DNA of 64,000 nt from Asterochloris sp. CNOR1. Its lineage: Eukaryota > Chlorophyta > Trebouxiophyceae > Trebouxiales > Trebouxiaceae. The notes beneath the pieces were generated by a model. The model saw nothing but the letters and a program-made list of their open reading frames with translations, searched no databases and had not been told where the DNA came from. The stretch is taken from contig OZ017749.1 in the NCBI GenBank assembly GCA_963969365.1, positions 868,001-932,000 on the forward strand. The letters are read 5' to 3'. The position numbers were made by a program, and so were the translations under genes. Shown here one piece after another: positions 33,101 through 45,576 of this stretch (within the stretch, counting starts at the first letter, position 1; every line of letters begins with the position of its first letter).

Positions 33101-35884
33101 GCACCAGTGAGCAGGTGCTGGCTGTGGAGGTCTTGAACATGTGTGGCTGGGCTGGCAGCCAGTGAGCTTGTGCTGCAGGTAGGTGCTGTCCATATGCTCG
33201 GCATGCAAGCTGTGGTGAGGGAGCGGTCATCGCGGCTCCTGGGAGGTGTGACCGTCATGAAGCCCCGTACAGCTGTTATTGCAGGCAGGCGTGGGCGTTG
33301 TCGCTGTGATTGTGGGTTGATGTTATCAAGAGAAAGCAGCTGCCAGGAGCAGCAGGTAGGTGCATCTGCCCGGCCTCCAGGCCGCCTTTCCTCGACCAAC
33401 TGGTGCATTGGGTTGGGCAAGGAGGCGGCGACTGGCCGGGCATGTGGTGGAGCAACAGCTGGACCGTGTGCTTGTGCCTGTCCTGCAGGTGGCCTGCGCT
33501 CGGTGCAGCACCTCGTCAGAAGTTTCCCTGGCATCGGACGCAGTCTCTGCTGGCTCCCAGCAGGGCCAGGCAGGCAGCATCCAGGGTGGAGGGGCCTGCA
33601 GCAAGTGCCATCAGGCAAGCTGAGGCATGCACAGACCTGTTTGGAGCCTAGAGATCACCTGCATGCGCAATGTTGGTGAAGCCGCCATGTGCCTCAGGCA
33701 CTGGTGTCTCATGGACACATGCATCCCAGGCGGTGGCCTGTGGAGGCTGTCGAGCTGCGCAGCTGTGTCAGCCCTTCTCCGCAAGATGGTATCAGCACTT
33801 ACTCGTGCCTTTGCAAGACTGGCCAGGTGTCCCACCTGAGCTGCTGTCTGCACCTTGCTGCAACTGCTGCCCACAACATAGCTTTTTCTTTGGGGGGGCC
33901 CTGCAGGACTGGTTGCTCAGCTTGGTGCCTCACCTGGTCCATGCTGCCAGCAACATTCTGGCAGATGTGACAGCAACTGGCTGCCATCCACGTGACCTGC
34001 TGCCCAGCATGCTGGCAGGTCAGTGCGGAGGCTGCAGTGCTGCAGCTGTGTTCAGGTGGGGCCACGCCAAGGTAGCAGTGACTCCGACTGCCCTGCTGCA
34101 GTCATGGTGTCTACCCACACACCTAGCACAGCCTCAGCCTTCAGTGTCTGAGTGCTGGGGGGCCATCAAGCTCCTTGCCTGTGTCGTGCAGTTGCTTGTG
34201 TGCCAGCTGCAGCAGGGCTGGCCAGCCCCTGTCAGCTGCGGATGCCTGCGTCAGTGCATGCTCTGCACTGCAGACAGCTGCGGCTCACTGCCTCAGAGCA
34301 TGCTGTGCACTGCAGGCAGCTGCGGCTCCCTGCCTCAGCGTATGCTCTGCACTGCAGGCAGCTGCAGGTGGGCCAGGCTGCCCGGCGAGCCTGCAGCCAG
34401 TGCCACTCTCAGATGAGCATTCAGTTCCAGGCAGCCAGCTTTGAGGCGCAGCACAGCCCCGGCGGGCAGCCTCAGGCCAGCTCCCGCGGAGCACATCGTG
34501 GCGGCGTCAGCCGCAGGCGTGCAACAGCAGACCCCCGGGGCCCTCCCACCGCAGGGCAGCCCCTGCCAGACCTGGGGACCTGCAGGCACTACCGGCACTC
34601 CCACAGGTGTGGCAGGCTGGTTGTGCTGGTCGTACACTCACCTGCTTGCCCCCACTCGCCTTCCAGTACCATTTGCTTGTAGGCTGGTGACAGCTTCTAC
34701 TGAGGCAGAGTAAAGAACTTCACCCTCTCTCAGACTTTGAGTACACCTCCAAGGTTCCCTTGAAGCAAAGATTGGGCTCCAACGCCTTCTTGGGCTGCGG
34801 GCATGTGCTCATTGCCTTTGCAGAATGGTCAACGAGCTAGTTGGCCTGACGTGTTGCCACCACAACGACGTGCAGCAACAATGAAGCTCTTGCTGCTCAT
34901 CGAAATGCTCAACTCCTCAGGTGGCCACCACGCCAGGCGGTGCAACTCCTGCAGGTGGCTGCGCTTCCCCTGCTGCGGGCAGCGCTTCCCTTGCGACCTG
35001 TGCCATGAGGAGGCGACGGACGGGCATGAAATGAAATGGGCTCACCGTATGGTGCGCTTGCTGGGCGCTGCTGGGCTGAGGGTCACTGCAGGGAGATACA
35101 CAGAGGATATCAGGCCGGGTCTGGTATGTGCTGTGCATTGGCCTTGCAAAGATGGTGGCGGGCATAGCCATCTACCACTCGCCCAGTGCAGCTCTGAGAC
35201 TGGTTACTGAGGGCCTGCCTGCTGTGTTGCAGGTGTGTGGGTATTGCTCTACGGAGCAGAAGCTAGGAGAGCGGTGTCAGAATTGCGACAAGCGGATCGC
35301 CCGCAACGCAGTCGGCTCTCTGGGCGCCCCAAGCCGGCACTGGGAGGTTGGTCAAAGCCCATCAAAGGGTTCCCTTCTTGAATTCCGACGGGCATGTCAC
35401 ACTGGGCAGCGCATGCTTGGGTGTCTAACTGACACCTGCATGTCAAGTGGCTTTTCAATCGCTTTGAGAAATTACTCAAGGAGCAGCCTCTAGGCTTCAT
35501 GGCTGGTCGGCCTTGCTGTGCAGCGCCAGCTGCAGGTTCCTGTCAAATGCCATGACAGCTGGTAGGGGCATCAATCCAGAGCTGTGCTGCATCCCTGCTG
35601 GCTAGTGCATGGTTGGGCTTGACATGCTTTCTGTAGCACACATGTGACCCACCTTACAGTGTACACCTACAGGGAGGCTCTGGCTGCCGGGATAAGAAAC
35701 GCTTGGACAGGAGGTGAGGGCGCCCGACTGTGGTCTCAGCCAGGCTGAGGTGATGCTCAGGGGGCAGGAGCTGAACAGCACTCTCTGCTGCAGGGATGCT
35801 GCAAAGTACAGGAACTCTAAGGCCAAAACAGTGTCCAAGAAGGCACATAGGATCGGCAAGGTGGGTGCACAGTCTAGCAAGTGA
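30189..35884 (+). CDS. CHY-type zinc-finger protein with RWD-like N-terminus
   Basis: Exons: 30189-30227, 30293-about 30436, about 30481-30688, 30946-31306, 31435-32164, 32325-32403, 32579-32946, 33489-33614, 33907-34055, 34358-34606, 34955-35051, 35233-35346, 35673-35713, 35794-35884 (2796 nt, 931 aa, in frame). The start (LQAQLLALKTAYGPAVHL, then TFTVSLPPAA) looks like an RWD fold. The centre is disordered, Ala/Pro/Ser-rich and acidic. The C-terminal third has paired Cys motifs: CARCST, CSKCHQ, CGGCS and CSQCH. The CHY finger follows: CRHYRHSHR, then WLRFPCCGQRFPCDLCHEE, GHEMKWAHRM, CGYCSTEQ and CQNCDKR. The RHWEGGSGCRDKKRL tail is typical of the large fungal/algal CHY proteins. Function in this group is unknown. 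Boundaries of exons 2/3, 6/7 and the 34358 exon are uncertain. The intron after 33614 has a GC donor (CAG|GCAAGC). Confidence 0.8.
32947..33130. repeat. Decayed copy of CHY exon donor edge
   Basis: The sequence after the donor at 32946 (GTGGGCTGCA, then AACAGACGCTGGCT) recurs at 33101-33125 (GTGGGCTGCACCAGTGAGCA, then GGTGCTGGCTG). The preceding exon end (ATGAAGCTCATGCTGCAG) is echoed near 33000-33040 (CTCATGAAGCTGGTGGTAG). This is a diverged tandem duplication across the splice site. Confidence 0.6.
34243..34367 (+). repeat. 42-bp tandem repeat carrying 3' splice sites
   Basis: Units at 34243-34288 (46 bp), 34289-34330 (42 bp) and 34331-34367 (partial) each contain CTGCACTGCAG followed by ACAGCTGC or GCAGCTGC. 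The last one is the likely acceptor of the 34358 exon. Because the complete unit is a multiple of three, an upstream acceptor would add 14-residue repeats (QLRLPASAYALHCR-like) in frame to the CHY protein. Confidence 0.8.
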
Positions 35885-36368
35885 ACCAGTAATGCAAGCA
35901 TTGCAACCGTGAACAGAATGCAGCGTGCTGTTCTCACCTGCATGAAACACCATTTTGACATACATGAAGCTTAGAGTGTGAACATGCCCCAGTGCTGCAA
36001 AGCTTTTGCAACTTGACCAGTACATATTGGCAAGAATGTATGAGCTGAAAGGTTACACGTCACAGGCTCACTATGATCTGAACAGACTGCCAATAGCGCT
36101 ATCAAGAATCAAGCTGCCCACAGGACTTTCAAAAGCACAAAAGCTGTTCAAACAGGACTTCAAACAACACAGCAGATGGACATTATTGGCATGTGCTGGA
36201 ATCCTCCTGGAGAACAGGCTGGGGCTTGTGGTGCCAATGGCCAGCTGGGGAAAAAGACATGACTGACTGACTGGGCTAGACAGCTAGTAATTGCTACACA
36301 GAGTCAGACCCAGGTGAAATGCTGCCACTACGTGAGTGCAAAGACACAGTAAGACCATGGGGTGACGA
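35885..36368. other. Convergent spacer
   Basis: 3' flank of the CHY gene and of the RRM gene on the other strand. AT-richer than the coding areas; no gene seen. Confidence 0.45.
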
Positions 36369-39300
36369 CTACTGTAATCCCCTAGTTATGGTGTGCCTCT
36401 GATTGCAGCCCTGACATGGGCAGCGGTTTTTCTGTACCAACAACATGCCAAGTCTAGTGAATGCTAAGGACTGTTCTGCGGAAGAGCAGTGATGGCAGAG
36501 CTGTTGCTTGTGACAGAAGCAGCTGCAGAAAACGGCTGTGACAAGACTGAATTTTCTGACAGATGGTAGGCTCTGAGGCTGCCCTGCAGCCGCAGCTCTG
36601 ATGCCCAGGCTTGGAGGCAAGCCAACTCCAGGCTGCTGCAGAACGGGACCTGTCATTCTTGCCAACTGCGCCCGTGGCGGCCAAGTGTGCCCTGGCAGGC
36701 GGGTGCTGCAGTGGGCCTGTGGCCTACCAACAGACGCTGTCGGTGCGCCTATGAAGTAAGAGCGTGTGGGTGTTTCAGAGCAGTTCTGAACCAAACACTG
36801 CGGCGGTAGGTGTGCGGGGTAGACGATTCTCCAGACAGATGGTGGGGTCGGCTGTGCAGTTGGCGGCTGGGAGGCCTGCTGCCAGCTGAGTGCTCGCGAA
36901 CTGGGGCCCCGGTACGCAGGCCCAAAGGCACTGAGAGCACTCTGCTGACAGACCAGAGTGAGGCCCCCCTCAGGCGGCGCCTGTCTGAGGATTTTGGCTG
37001 AGGGCGCGGCCTCACCACTGGTGCTGCAGTGGGCCGGGCGCAGAGTCTTGCGGTGACCCCGAGTGCTGCCCAAAGCCCGCGCCCAGAACCTGCAGGCAGG
37101 AAGAGGAGCAGCGCTGAGAGCCAGAGTGGGCTTGGAGACTGTGGTCTGCAGGTCAGGTGGTGGGCATGGCAGTCTACTAGGGTGTGGGCGCCAAGCTCCT
37201 ACGACTTGAGCCCAATGAGGGTGAGCACGAAGGGTCAAACTGCAGTCGCGAGGCGAGCAGCATAGAGTGTGTGGCAGGCAGCTGCTGCAGTGGGCAACAT
37301 GCCTCCCATGTGGCAATGAGGGAATGGCATGCCAAAGTGATGCCCCCACAAGCCCTTCAGCAGCCGTGGCAGACGCTCCGCGCCAGCCACATTGACATGA
37401 GCATCCCTCGGGCAGCCTGTATCAAGCAGAGCTCCCCCAAAGTCTGGCCACGCTCTCTTCACCGTCTTCCAGCAATGGCCATTGCACCATGAGTTCAGCC
37501 CTCCCCCAGCGAGACAATGCACAGCATGCTCAGCAGGCTCCCGCAGCATGCGACATGCTTACACAGCCCCACCTGATTCAGCCTGTCGCTCAGCATGGCC
37601 TCTGCATCCAGGGGCCCACTGCTGTACGGCTGCTGTGGCAGTTGATGGTTCTGCTGTGGCGGCTGGTCCCGGGGGGGCAGGGTCTGAGCCGGCGTCTCAG
37701 CAGCGCTGGGCTCACGTACTGCACAGGATGGGTGCATGCCGGTCAGCTCACAGCAAGCTGTGGCACACACTGCACAGCAGATGCAAAGAAGCAGCATGCC
37801 AGGCCAGCACACGGGCCAGCCAGGACAGCGGTGGAAAGCATGGCTGGTCATGGCTGTGTGTGTGTGCCTTCCGCGGCCGCTGCTGTGCCCCGACCCCAGG
37901 GCCGCCACCCTGCGCAGGGCCCGGCAGCCCTCACCTGAAGTGTTGCCGTGGCCAGCCCCTGCACGGGGCTGGCTGATGGTGTGCGGCGCCGAGCTGCTGA
38001 GCTGAGGCTGCCCCTTGGCACGGAAGATGTCAGCGTACACCCGCGGCGCGCCAGCGTGTCCCAAGGCAGCCCCACCACGCCCAAGGGCAGGGGGGAAGCT
38101 TGCAGGGGAGCCCTGCTGCTGGCGCTGGCCCTCGTTGCTGAAGGCAGCCCCCAGGTGGCTCTGCAGCCCTGCCGCAGACCCACCACCTCCGGCCGCGCTG
38201 CCGGGGGGCAGCTGCTGTGGGGCCTGCCCCAGAGCGCCGCTGGCGGTAGGCAGCTGCACGCAGACAACCGGTCGCTGTCAGAGAAGTTGCTGGGCACCCA
38301 AGCAGGGCTAAGTCGGGCTGCCAGCAGTGGGGCAAGGAGGGCGCAGGCCATGGCGGGGCCTGCTGCCGCGAGCAGGTGCAGCACGTGATGCCATTGCGGT
38401 GGGCAGGTCTGATGCTTGAGAAGAGGCGCATGCGGGGAGCCTGAGGAGGTCAGGGTGCAGCACTGTGCACATGCCGCAGGGCCATCACCGCCGACACACA
38501 GCAGAGCGGTGCAGCACCAGCTGCCACACACTGCCAGCAGCCATGGTGTGTGCCGTGCCAGGTGGGTCCTGGGTGGGCACGTTGCCACGCAGTGTTGAGC
38601 ACCAAACCGCCAGAGGTGATGCAGGCGGGCATGCAATTGCAAACATCCTCCAGCATGCAGATGCTGTCCCTGGTGGTACCTGCGGGGTCAGGCTGCCTCC
38701 ACCGGTCAGCTTGTCCCTGATGCCCTCCTGGCCGAGGCCCTGCGGCAGGCTCTGCCCCCGGCCGCTCTGCACCGACAGGGCGCCTGAGGCGTTGCTGGGC
38801 AGGCTGCTGGCAGAGCCGAAATCGGAGTCCGTGCGGACTGCAGTGTAGCCCTGCCTGGCCTGCCCCAGGCCCATCTCCTGCTGTCCCTGGTGCTGCCTGG
38901 CGCCTTCCGTGCCATCAGCCCCACCCATCTGCCGGCCCTGCAGGCCATAGGCGTGGGGTCAGGACCAGCGCCCAGCACAGCAGGGGTACGCAGAGGCCCT
39001 TGCATGGCGGGTTGTGCCCCTGCACTCGGCCCCGGCAGTTGGAGCGCTACACCCAAGCATTGCCCCAGTGAGACGGGGCTGATCTGAATGCAGGCTGTTC
39101 CTGCACAGATTGCTGATGCTGGCAGCAGGAGCCGCAGCTGTGCCCCAGCATGCAGGCTCCACCTGCGCACGGCGTCCCAGCCAGTGCAGCCACGGCACCA
39201 GCTTGCCTGGAGTGCACCACACGCGATGCAGGAGCCTGGCAAACATAGGGGCCAGCCTTGTCCCTGTAGACACCACACGTGATGCAGGAGCCTGGCAAAC

Positions 39301-42300
39301 GCAGGGGCCAGCCTTCTCCCCTCCCGCCTAAAGACACCACACGCGATGCAGGAGCCTGGCAAACGCTGAGGCCAGCCTTCTCCCTTCCCGCCTACAGAAC
39401 AGCAGACAGAGTGCGTTACCTGCTGGGCACCAGCCATGACCATTTGATGCGCCAGGTGCTGCTGCCTGAGCAGCAGCATCTCCTGCTGTGCCTGCTGCTG
39501 GTGCAGCAGATCCATGTGGCCACCCTGGTGGGGCAGCCCAGGAACATGGGGCTGCTGATTAGCCAGCATCTGCCCCGCCGGCCCCCCAGCCCCCTGCATC
39601 TGCAGCATGCTGTTGAGACCCATCTGCATGGCCAGCTGCTGCTGGGAGGCCTGCTGCTGGGAGGCCTGTGGGCCCAAGCTCAAGCCGCCCATCTGCACCC
39701 CCTGCAGATCACAGCAGGGTGCAGCATGTCAGGCCGCTGTGCATTGGGAGCAACAAGCCTACAAGCCCCATGCAGAACAATTCAGCCAGAAGGCAGGGGA
39801 GCAGATGACGAAGCAGGTAGAAGTGCAGCACCCCCAGGGGGCTGGCAGCTGGTCAACAATGCAGGCAGCACAGGCAAAGATGGTAGGCTGCTGCATCTGT
39901 GAGATGGTGCAGTAGTTTTCAAGGTGAAGTGCTGTCTGATGTCCCCTTGCAGGGGGCAACCTGTTGAGCCTGCCTGGGACCCGCTGGCTGCTTTGGACAA
40001 GCAGCACACATCAGCAAGCTCTGGGAGCAAGCCCTGCTTGCCTGCATCCCTGGCCCCATCTGCTGCAGGGTGGCCAGCTGGCTGACCATGCCAGGAGCCA
40101 GACCCAGATGATCCAGCTGGGCTCCATAAGTGCCGTAGTGGCCAGCGCCCGCAGCAGGGCCATAGCCTGCCTGGCTGTAGAAGTGGGACTGCGGGTCCAT
40201 GCCCGTGCTCTGCAGCATCACTGGGGTAAGGCTCAGCAGCAACTTGCTGAACCCTGGCTAAGACAGACAGACTGGCGATGCAGAGATGCTCAGCAGCCAT
40301 GCATGCCACAGCTCTGACGCGACTGCAGAGAGCACTGCCTGTAGCTGGGCGACAGCTACCCGGACAAGAGTGGGACTAGGGGGCTCATGCCTCTGCAATG
40401 ACACTGAGGCACAGCTGGGTATGCAAGACTGCTTCGGGCTGCAACTGGTTTGTCCAAAAGCAGGCGCACTGACACTCACAGGCAGGAGAGCCAGCACTCA
40501 CAACCAGCCCAACATGCTGGAAGCCCTACAGGCCAGGCTGAAGGCTTATGCACCCCTGCAGGTGGCAGCTGCATGACGGCAGGGCAGCCCCAGAGCAAGG
40601 AAACCTCTGCCTGATCCATGGCCCGCAGAGATGCTGCGCACACCCCTCAAGAGCATTGCTGCAGGGTTCATTGCATTGCCAGACTGCCATCTAGTGCTTC
40701 CAACATCAAGCACTCATATAGTGACAGACAGGCCCCCTGCAATGACGACGCCGGGATGGTGCAAGCCACAGGTTGTAAAAATCCCACTCCGAGTCATGGT
40801 GACCACACGTGTGCTATGCTATGAAATCCAACAGATTCTTCTGCATCTCATCCACTCAGGAAGTTCCTGCTTAAGCAGCCATCACCCCCTGCTGTCCCTG
40901 TGAAGGTCACTTGGTGCGCTCTACAGAGAAAGGCTGTCCTCTGCCAGCACGTCGGCCGCTTGGTGCCCAGTCACACGGTGCCCCTGGAAGGCTGCAGCAG
41001 AGCCCACCTGTATGCCCCTGCCAGGCATGAAGCCCCGGCCACCCCCAGCACCCCAACCCCCACGCCCCCTGCCTCCCTCACTGCCTGGCGGCATCTGATC
41101 CCGCGGAACTGCCCTTTTTATCTCTATCTGTTTGTCGTGCAGCTGCTGCATGATGCCGCTGCGGAAGACCTGCAGGGCGGTCGGGGGATCTTGCTGAGCT
41201 TCAGCAGTCAGGTGCAGTCAGTTCATGTGAGCGAGCATCAAGTCTGCCTAAGCACTGACAAATTTCCTGGGTTGTGTGCAGCTACAAGGCCTGCAGTGGA
41301 GCAGATTGTGCCTGTCAGCATCATGCCACAAGGCTTCATGCTGGACATGCTTCTGTTCGGAATTGTCGGCAGCACTGATTGTCACGATTGTTGTGGAACC
41401 TACTATGGGGACGTCATCCACCGTGCCAAAGAGATCATCCCAAAGGGTAGGGCAGAATCATTATCTGCGCCATCATGTGCAGCAGCTCACCTTATCCACG
41501 GACTCCTCAGCGAAAAAGCTGATGAACCCAAAGCCTCGGGGCCTCTTGTTGTCATGGTCATACATCACCACTGCCTCCTCCACCGCTCCAAACTGTTCAA
41601 AGTACTTCCTGCAGCAGGGCATGGTCCACAATCTTGTCGCACCCAAGAAACATGCCAGGCCCCAAGGTCCCATGTGTGAGGTCTAAAGGGGCACCGGGAC
41701 GGCGGCAGGAGAGGCTGCGTGCAGCCCTCTGTTCCAAGGTGCCAGCCCACCTGAACGCTGTCTCATCAACTGAGGGTGGCAGGCCCCCAACGAACACCTT
41801 CCGTGTGCGGGTTGTGTTGCCAGAGAGCTGCCTCATGCGCTCTGCCTCCTCACTCTTAGGGACAGCCTTCTTGGCTTCCACCTCTGCAAGGCAGGGGGGC
41901 ACTGTGTGCACCCAGGTGGGGAACCGCGGTTCTGGTCACTTGGCTGCTGTGCCCCACTGCTGCTGGTGCAGCGTGTCTGACAGCCTGGCTGGCGCTGGTG
42001 CCTCCCCTGCAGGTGCCTGCTGCCATGACCCCTGGCAGCTGGCCTCCAGTGGCAGACTGGCTGTGCGCCTGCAGATGGGCATCTTCCGGATGACGCTGCA
42101 CTCGCGGCTGCTGCGCTGTGTGTGGCTGGCTGGCGCCCGTCAGTGGGTGACGGGTGCTGGGCCCCTTCCTCCTGCCAAGCCTGCCTTTCAGCCTAGCCTG
42201 GCTGATGTGTTTGGTGCCCGCCGGCTCAGACACACCGTGACTACCAGCGCAGGCGCCCTCATGTAAGCCAAAAGTGCACGGATGGTAATGCCAGGCAAAG

Positions 42301-43390
42301 CGACAGGCCATACCTGCACCAGGCCAGCAGCCAGCTGCAGAGCCCAGACCCCAACCGACAGCAGTCAGGGACCCTGTGAGCCACAGACAGAGGCAGATGT
42401 GTGCAAGCTGCTCAGAGTATGGCCCACAGGCAGATGCCTCTGCAGCTGGAATGCAGCTGGCTGGCCGTGGCAGCTGCGCTGATGCAGCGAGCGGTGCAAT
42501 CGCCCAGCAGCCAACACCTTGGCAGCAAGCTGCTTCACGTCAGGCCTGTGGTGGACAATATCTGGTGCAGGATATTGCACGCCCAGCCTCATTCTTGCAT
42601 CCCTGGCAGGGCCGGCCCAGCAGCTGCTGTTGGTGGGCTGTGAAGTGCCCCTGGGCCCTTTCTGGAAGGTCAGACAAAAGTACAAGTTCATTTGCGCACC
42701 TCTCCTATCCAAAGTGTGAGGGCTCTGCTGGCACACTCTGGTGGCCACCTCAGGGTCGTCAAAGACCACAAAGCCAAACCCCCGTGGCCTGCCAGTGTGC
42801 CTGTAGAAGTCAGTGAACCTCAGAAACAGTTCAAACTGCGCGCGTGCTGTCCTCGAAAGCTCTGGTGAAATTGCTTCTGGTAGAGGCATGCGCACCTGTC
42901 ATAGCTCACAAATGCCTCAGAGACACTGCCTGCAACACAGCATTGAGCCCGTTATCCAGCGCCCCACATGGTGTGCATGACCCTGCTGTGCAGCCAAAGC
43001 AGCAACTGCCCACATGATGCCTGCACGCTGGTGCACAACTGTGCCCTGAGCTGCTCATCAGACCTTGGCAAAAAGCCCGATACTTACCGAAGTTCTCGAA
43101 GAACGCCCTCAATTTGCTGTCAGTGGTCTCCCTGCAGTGCAAGGTGTGCAGGACTGGCATGAAGGTGCGTGGTAGGAGGCATGGTGCAGGCCGGAAAGTC
43201 GAGCGGGCCCCCCCTCCCCCCACTCTCCAAACCGCCTGCCCCAATCAAGCACAGGCCTAAGGCAGCAAGCAGGCTGACGCGGTGAGCAGGCTGCCACAGA
43301 CGAGCTCAGAAGTCATGACAGGAGCGCAGTCAGCAATACTCACCAACTAAGACCACCTATGAAGACCTTAGAGTCCTGCCTGCTGCCCAT
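36369..43390 (-). CDS. Musashi/hnRNP-like RNA-binding protein, two RRMs, Gln-rich tail
   Basis: Supported exons: 43344-43390, 43088-43131, 42896-42929, 42700-42800, 41751-41883, 41491-41608, 41008-41169, 40042-40209, 39420-39701, 38680-38937, 37935-38253, 37573-37718 (604 codons, in frame). A further exon at 37016-37089 is likely. The stop lies somewhere in 36369-37118 but is not resolved. RRM1 has RNP2 KVFIGGLSW and RNP1 RGFGFVVF. RRM2 has KVFVGGLPPS and RGFGFISFF. The linker DRREVEAKKAVPK is typical of the two-RRM hnRNP A/Musashi/DAZAP group. A short RGG-like segment follows (GGRGRGGWGAGGGRGF). Then come a Tyr/Gly segment and long Gln/Met/Leu-rich stretches (ASQQQASQQQLAMQMG), as in proteins that assemble into RNA granules. 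Role: binding mRNA in cytoplasm or nucleus to control translation or stability (family knowledge). The intron after 40042 has a GC donor (CAG|GCAAGC). Confidence 0.85.
39215..39398. repeat. Intronic minisatellite, three 56-64 bp units
   Basis: Units start at 39215, 39271 and 39335, each beginning CACCACACG(C/T)GATGCAGGAG and containing CCTGGCAAAC, GGCCAGCCTT and a CCTGTAG or CCTA-AG ending. They lie in an intron of the RRM gene on the opposite strand. Confidence 0.9.
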
Positions 43391-45576
43391 CAGGAGCTAA
43401 GCATGTCTGAACAGATAGAAGAGAAGAAATTGTTGACTTCCTACGGTTAAGCCTTTGAAATTACAGCCGCTGCATTGCAATCGCATAGTCATATCCAGGA
43501 TTGTTGTGCAAAAGGGAAAGCAGCATTCTTCGTGCTTGGAATGCGCTGCAGTTCTTTGGACCACATTCCACCATGATGACCAGGCAGGGTCGGGAACTGA
43601 TGTGGCTACAGTCTGTGTTCTTTGGCAGAAGAGAGACACAAGGCAGACTGCACCAAACAGGCCACTGTATTCATCTCTTGTTTCGAACAGAAACATGGAG
43701 TAGTGCCGGGGCACAAGTGAGTGTGCTATCTGGAGTGACGACTGTCCTTTGTCAGCATGGCCATGCTGATTGTCAGGACGCGGAGCCCACATGACTGTCT
43801 GGCACAGGAGGGACACCTTCAGCACAGCAGGCTCTGCCTGAGACAGCATACCTGCAGGACAAGGGCCTAGATCGTCAAGACCTTCTAGGACTCGCACATG
43901 TCTGACGCTGTATGGGTAGCAGCGGGGAAAGAGGTGGAGCACTGCTCCTGGAGGGCTTGGATGTGCTTGAGTGGCCATGGCCGTCAGAATGAATGGTCAG
44001 CAAAGGCGCTTGGTACCTGCAGCCCCTGCTGCAGGCATGGCGAGGTGCCATTAGATGAGCAGCAGTTGCATATTGCAGTGCAGGCACCAGGTTCTGGCAG
44101 AGCATCCTTAGGAGGATTGCTGCTTTATGCAGCATGCAACACTGCTGGGCTGGACCCATCCTAGCCCGACATGTGCTTCATTGCTGCTTGCACTTGATGT
44201 GTTTTAGTGGACACAGGGAGAGCGAAGCTACCCATAAGCTTCATGTCCTTGATGGCCACACCCTTCAGACATTTGCTTGTGCAATCAGCAGGGTCTGCCA
44301 ATCCCATCGTGTCAAATCCTGGCAGGACCCTAGCGCAAGACAGCAATCCCAAGCAGGCATTGAGACGCCCCAGCAGGCTGACAGCACGCCTTGTAGAGCT
44401 AGAAACTACACCTGGCAGACACTTTGCAAGAGTGCAGCACACTGGGCGTCACACAAGACCTATGCGCCGTCAGGTGCCTTCTGGGCTCTCCGAGACCGCA
44501 AGCAATCAATCAGTTACAAGCAGCAAAGCACACTGCATCTGCAGCTTCAGCAAGAAGACTCATCAACTGTACAACAAAGTTGAAGGCTGTTTGGATGTCT
44601 CTTGTCTTAAAGCAGATGGCCACAGGCATGTGGCATGCATGCTGCAGGCCAGGGCTCCGGCGAATGTGGGAGCGGCAGGCTGCCTGAGAGTGCTCCCATG
44701 GTCTTTGCCTGCGTGGACTAGGTCGGCAGCAGGCAGGCCATGCGCAATGACAGCATGCGGACAATGCTTTACAGTCACTGCATGTGACTGCCAGTGCCAA
44801 TGTCCAAACAAGATCGGGGCAGCGGCCTTATGCAGTCCTGATGCCAGGCGTTGTGAGGCGGCCTTTTTCAGATGTTCAGGTGATGCCTTGACGGCTAAGG
44901 AGGGGCAGCCCATGCAGCCACCCTCTTGACTGAGCAAGGCAGCTGCTTGGCAGGTGAGCTGACCGTGCTAGCTGTTGTCTACTTGCAGATATCAGACTTC
45001 AGATCATCCAGACATGTTACACAACTGGATGAAGGTGCAGCCCACAAAAGACTGGTCATGTTCAGCTGCAGATGGAGTGGTGGTTGCGAGTGCAGGTGGC
45101 TGTCCTACAGATGGGCTCTATGCTTTCACACTGCTCATCAGCAATTGTATGCACACAGGCAGGCCCCCTTCTGTCAGCTCCGTCATGTTTTTCACGGGCT
45201 GCATGAATGCTTGAAGCTACCAGACACAAGGGGCAGTCAGCTCACTGGGAGCTCTATGCTGCCAGATGAGCTTAAATGGCTTGAAAGCACAAGGGGCGCT
45301 TGGAGACACGAGCTAAGAGTAGCTGATGTTGAGATTGGCCAACATTCCTGATGTGGCAGCAAGCATACTGAACTAGCCATTGACCAGCTGCACCAGCATG
45401 ATCCCATGCGACGCACTTTTACCAAGCCTGCATTACTGGAATTCCTTAGGAGCTGGCTGCAGCTGCCAGTCAATGGGATTTTTCTGTGAAGGTATCGTGG
45501 CACCGGAGGAATAATAATAAAGCATTGCAAGTCCTGTGGTTTTTAGATCTGGGCTTTCTCAAGCCGCTCGGACAAG
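43391..45576. promoter_or_regulatory. 2.2-kb gene-free divergent region
   Basis: Between the start codons of the RRM gene (-) and the PPR gene (+). Open stretches exist on both strands (for example 44207-44929 + and 43397-43978 -), but they lack a recognisable domain and consistent splice structure. Probably long 5' UTRs and promoters, the longest spacer in the window. A noncoding RNA cannot be excluded. Confidence 0.45.

Noticed and set aside
39215-39398. CRISPR-like array
   Set aside because: Only three unequal, diverged units without unique spacers, lying in a eukaryotic intron; an ordinary minisatellite.
43397-43978. 193-codon open frame on the - strand upstream of the RRM gene
   Set aside because: It lies in the 5' flank of a well-supported gene, has no recognisable motif and overlaps the region expected to be its 5' UTR.
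44207-44929. 240-codon open frame on the + strand
   Set aside because: No domain, no signal or repeat pattern, and mixed Cys/Arg/His composition typical of chance frames in this DNA. It has no splice partner.
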